28,900 nucleotides of DNA, taken from NCBI GenBank assembly GCA_003427395.1, contig BFEA01000247.1, positions 1,308,572 to 1,337,471 of the forward strand. The letters are read 5' to 3'. Each line of letters begins with the position of its first letter. Positions within the stretch are counted from its first letter, which is position 1. The DNA comes from Chara braunii (taxonomy: Eukaryota > Streptophyta > Charophyceae > Charales > Characeae). Made by a program: the position numbers and the translations under genes. The notes under the pieces were generated by a model. The model did no database searches. It saw nothing but the letters and a program-made list of their open reading frames with translations, and was not told the origin of the DNA. Below are positions 26,745 through 28,900 of this stretch, piece by piece.

Positions 26745-28020
26745 TTACCTTCTTCATTGCAATCTGCTGTCAGGCGCAACGTGGCGCCAAGGTAAGTGGG
26801 AGGTGCCGCGCGTGAATGGAAAGGAACACGTTTATTAACGTGCGCGAATATTATCGCGAGACTAGACATTGACTGCCACGCGAGCGCACACGCTCCCTTG
26901 AAGATGATGACGTGGACACTTTGAAGAGAACACTTCGACATTGCTTACGTGGCGTTTTGTTGCTGACCTGGCGATCAAATACCGGCGAGAGCGTTGGCTG
27001 CGGGCTGACGTGGCGCTGGTGAACGAGATAGAGAAAGTGGGGTATCGGGACTGCTGACGTGGCGCGCTGCCGTCATGGCATGGCGCAAGGGTGCTGACAT
27101 GGCATCCTACGATTGGCAGGGTATTGTCTGACGTGGCACGTACTTGTATCGCGACTTACCTGCTAACGTGGCGCTCCACACTCCAGCGGTACTTTGATCT
27201 GACGTGGGATACCAGTGGTGGATGATCTGGCAGTTGGCGCGTTGCTGACGTGGCACCCTTCTTGAAGGCCTACTGGCCTTTGAATGCTGACGTAGCAACT
27301 CCGCAGAGGTGCTGCGTTGACATGCCAGGGTGACACGGGGCAGCGGACATGCCCTGCCACTGGTGAGAAGTTGATTATGCGCTGACGTGCTGGCGGGCGG
27401 TACAACTTCACGATTGGTTGTAGTGTCACGCGCCGACCCTTGTGTCTGGCCGCGTTGGTGTCTGCAGATGGTGCAGCCGAAGAGGAAAGGATGCTGACAA
27501 TTGATTGTTGTTGTTGTTGTGGCTGACTTATTCACTTATCTTGGTTGTTCTGTGGTTGTCGTGCATACCCACCTGTGTCATTGTGTCTTCATCACACTAG
27601 TCATGGCTGCGGTACCTGTACACTCTCCTAGGACAAACAACAGAAGTTAGAAATAGGAGTGAATTGAAATATGTTCCTTCTTTATTTTTGTTAAGTATTT
27701 CTTGCTGTAGGAAATGAAAACTGGGTGTGGCTGTGGAATTAGTTATCGTCTTTTATTTATTTATTGTGCGACATTCACACGCTGGGTACCATGACTTATC
27801 TTTGGAGATGCTTGCATGCCACTGTTCTCACGAAATATATCCCGCTTTTCTTCTTTCCTATCCCTCTCATTGTCTATGCCGATGAAGAAGGGGGGAAATT
27901 GAGAACCCGTGGGCAGATAAATGCAAGAAGGCAAACATTTGTAGGCCTTCTCCGCCAGTTGCTGGGTGAGATACATGGAGCCGGACCAGAAGCTGAACGG
28001 CATGTTCACGGCCAGTTCAA
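26745..28020 (+). other. Leader of the second LTR element, no gene seen
   Basis: Between the primer-binding site and the gag-like region I find no domain. The first half carries the GCTGACGTGGC motifs. TTGTTGTTGTTG at about 27507 is a small microsatellite. The frame at 27764-28039 has no recognisable feature. Confidence 0.5.
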
Positions 28021-28022
28021 TC

Positions 28023-28712
28023 TGCAGAAGATGAACTGAATGCCGCTGAGACTGCCATGCAGATGCAGGAAACCGGTAATTGAGTTGAAGAACTCGTCAA
28101 GAACGGGCGATTGGCCCTGGACCGCTATGTCGCCAAGCATCTGGAAGAAATGAGCCAAAAGAGAACAACTGAAGGAGGAGGAGGAGGAGAAAGACACGAA
28201 GAATCAAATATGTCTGAAGAGATTATGGAGGGAAACATCAAACAGTTGGAAGAGACACTGAAGGAACAGAGAAGGAAAATGGAAGACTGCCGGAGAGAGA
28301 AATAAGAACGAGAACAACAAGGAAGAATGGTGGATGAAGTCAGGCTGAGATTTAATTTTGAAGGTACAGAAACCGATCTTGCATTCGTGTTACAAACCAT
28401 GATGGCTTACCTTGTTCACCTTGAGTAGAAAATTGATAGCAACACCGCCGCGTTGTAGACAATGACCAAGGGAAAGACAAGGTGGTGGTTGAGGAGGTGG
28501 CCAAGGGGGTAAAAGAAAAGAAGGAACCCTAGGAGAAATTAATGAAGGATGCAATGTGACACCGGAAAAACCCGAAAGTTCCAGGAAGGAGCCTGAGAAA
28601 CCGGCAGAAAAGAAAGAAGAGCCCGCTACGAAAGAACCGGCCAAGGAAGTTTAGAAGCCGAAAAAGAAAGAAAAGGTCAAAGATGAAATTACCTTTTACC
28701 TATAACAAGTGG
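28023..28712 (+). pseudogene. Decayed gag-like coding region
   Basis: The frame through 28023-28305 reads AEDELNAAETAMQMQETG, stop, VEELVKNGRLALDRYVAKHL, then a Gly run and IKQLEETLKEQRRKMEDC, stop. It is highly charged and helical with a heptad-like pattern, a likely coiled coil. After further stops (28303-28305, 28426-28428) and a shift, KPAEKKEEPATKEPAKEV and a Lys-rich tail follow. The position after a primer-binding site and leader, and the charged coiled-coil character, fit the N-terminal part of a retrotransposon gag. No zinc knuckle is seen, and the identification is inferred from position. Confidence 0.5.
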
Positions 28713-28749
28713 ACCCCGCCACGCCGTGGCGCACAGCAACACTCGCTGA

Positions 28750-28753
<4 letters not shown>

Positions 28754-28789
<36 letters not shown>

Positions 28790-28829
28790 CTCTCTCTCTT
28801 GCTCTCTGTGGTCGGTGGTCACATCCCCC

Positions 28830-28894
<65 letters not shown>

Positions 28895-28900
28895 TGTGTG
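28754..28900. repeat. Compound (CT)n/(GT)n microsatellite
   Basis: (CT)n at about 28755-28807 with two interruptions, a unique TGTGGTCGGTGGTCAC spacer, (CT)n again at 28835-28876, then (GT)n to the window end. The word TACCCTCTCTCT precedes both CT tracts, hinting at a local duplication. The tract interrupts what would be the gag-like region. Confidence 0.95.

Larger units (their letters stand above)
26101..27400 (+). promoter_or_regulatory. Array of degenerate GCTGACGTGGCR motifs
   Basis: About sixteen versions occur in 1.3 kb, at 26101, 26135, 26167, 26907, 26943, 26962, 27004, 27053, 27093, 27127, 27162, 27198, 27244, 27285, 27316 and 27381. About eight contain exact TGACGTGG. All are on the + strand and irregularly spaced. 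TGACGTGG is an ACGT-core site of the kind bound by plant bZIP factors, so a regulatory role is possible; relics of an old short tandem repeat are the alternative. Confidence 0.6.

Noticed and set aside
1-28900. tRNA, rRNA, hammerhead ribozyme or SECIS elements
   Set aside because: I looked for tRNA-like and ribozyme cores near the retroelement ends and found none I could support; small structures could be missed by eye.

Overview
The window looks like repeat-dense nuclear DNA from a eukaryote of the green lineage. I see no intact host gene. The evidence for the lineage is (i) a long terminal repeat (LTR) retrotransposon with integrase and a degenerate chromodomain, and a second one with a plant-style initiator-Met-tRNA primer-binding site, and (ii) two copies of a Penelope-like retroelement with an N-terminal GIY-YIG endonuclease that lacks the CCHH zinc ligands, the type called Chlamys in green algae. 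A charophyte alga such as Chara would fit, but that is inference.

Layout. 1-7460: tandem repeats (53-bp, 91-bp, ~172-bp, ~163-bp and 26-bp units), a purine tract, short hairpins and diverged noncoding duplications, with no supportable gene. 7463-12780: Penelope-like copy A, in order GIY-YIG endonuclease, CxC linker, reverse transcriptase (RT), Ser/Ala/Val minisatellite, Josephin-like cysteine-protease (deubiquitinase-like) domain, two RING-like Cys/His fingers. It is broken by frameshifts and stops. 12790-17840: an LTR retrotransposon with both LTRs, a primer-binding site and a polypurine tract, but only RNase H, integrase and chromodomain remains; gag, protease and RT are missing and a 771-base assembly gap covers the integrase core. 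17888-21717: five related noncoding elements with CAGGG(T/A) ends, four of them in two inverted pairs. 21718-25300: Penelope-like copy B, starting exactly at the CxC motif and repeating the order RT, minisatellite, Josephin-like, RING-like. About 25690-28900: the 5' part of a second LTR retrotransposon (LTR, primer-binding site, long leader studded with TGACGTGG motifs, decayed gag-like coding region), ending in CT/GT microsatellite.

The most interesting content is the C-terminal extension of the Penelope-like family. A Josephin-like domain, whose His-Trp-Asn spacing equals that of ataxin-3, is followed by two fingers with matching ligand spacing. Both are conserved in order in two diverged copies, so they look like part of the element. 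They suggest a retroelement that once carried both ubiquitin-removing and possibly ubiquitin-ligating functions. Both copies here are dead.
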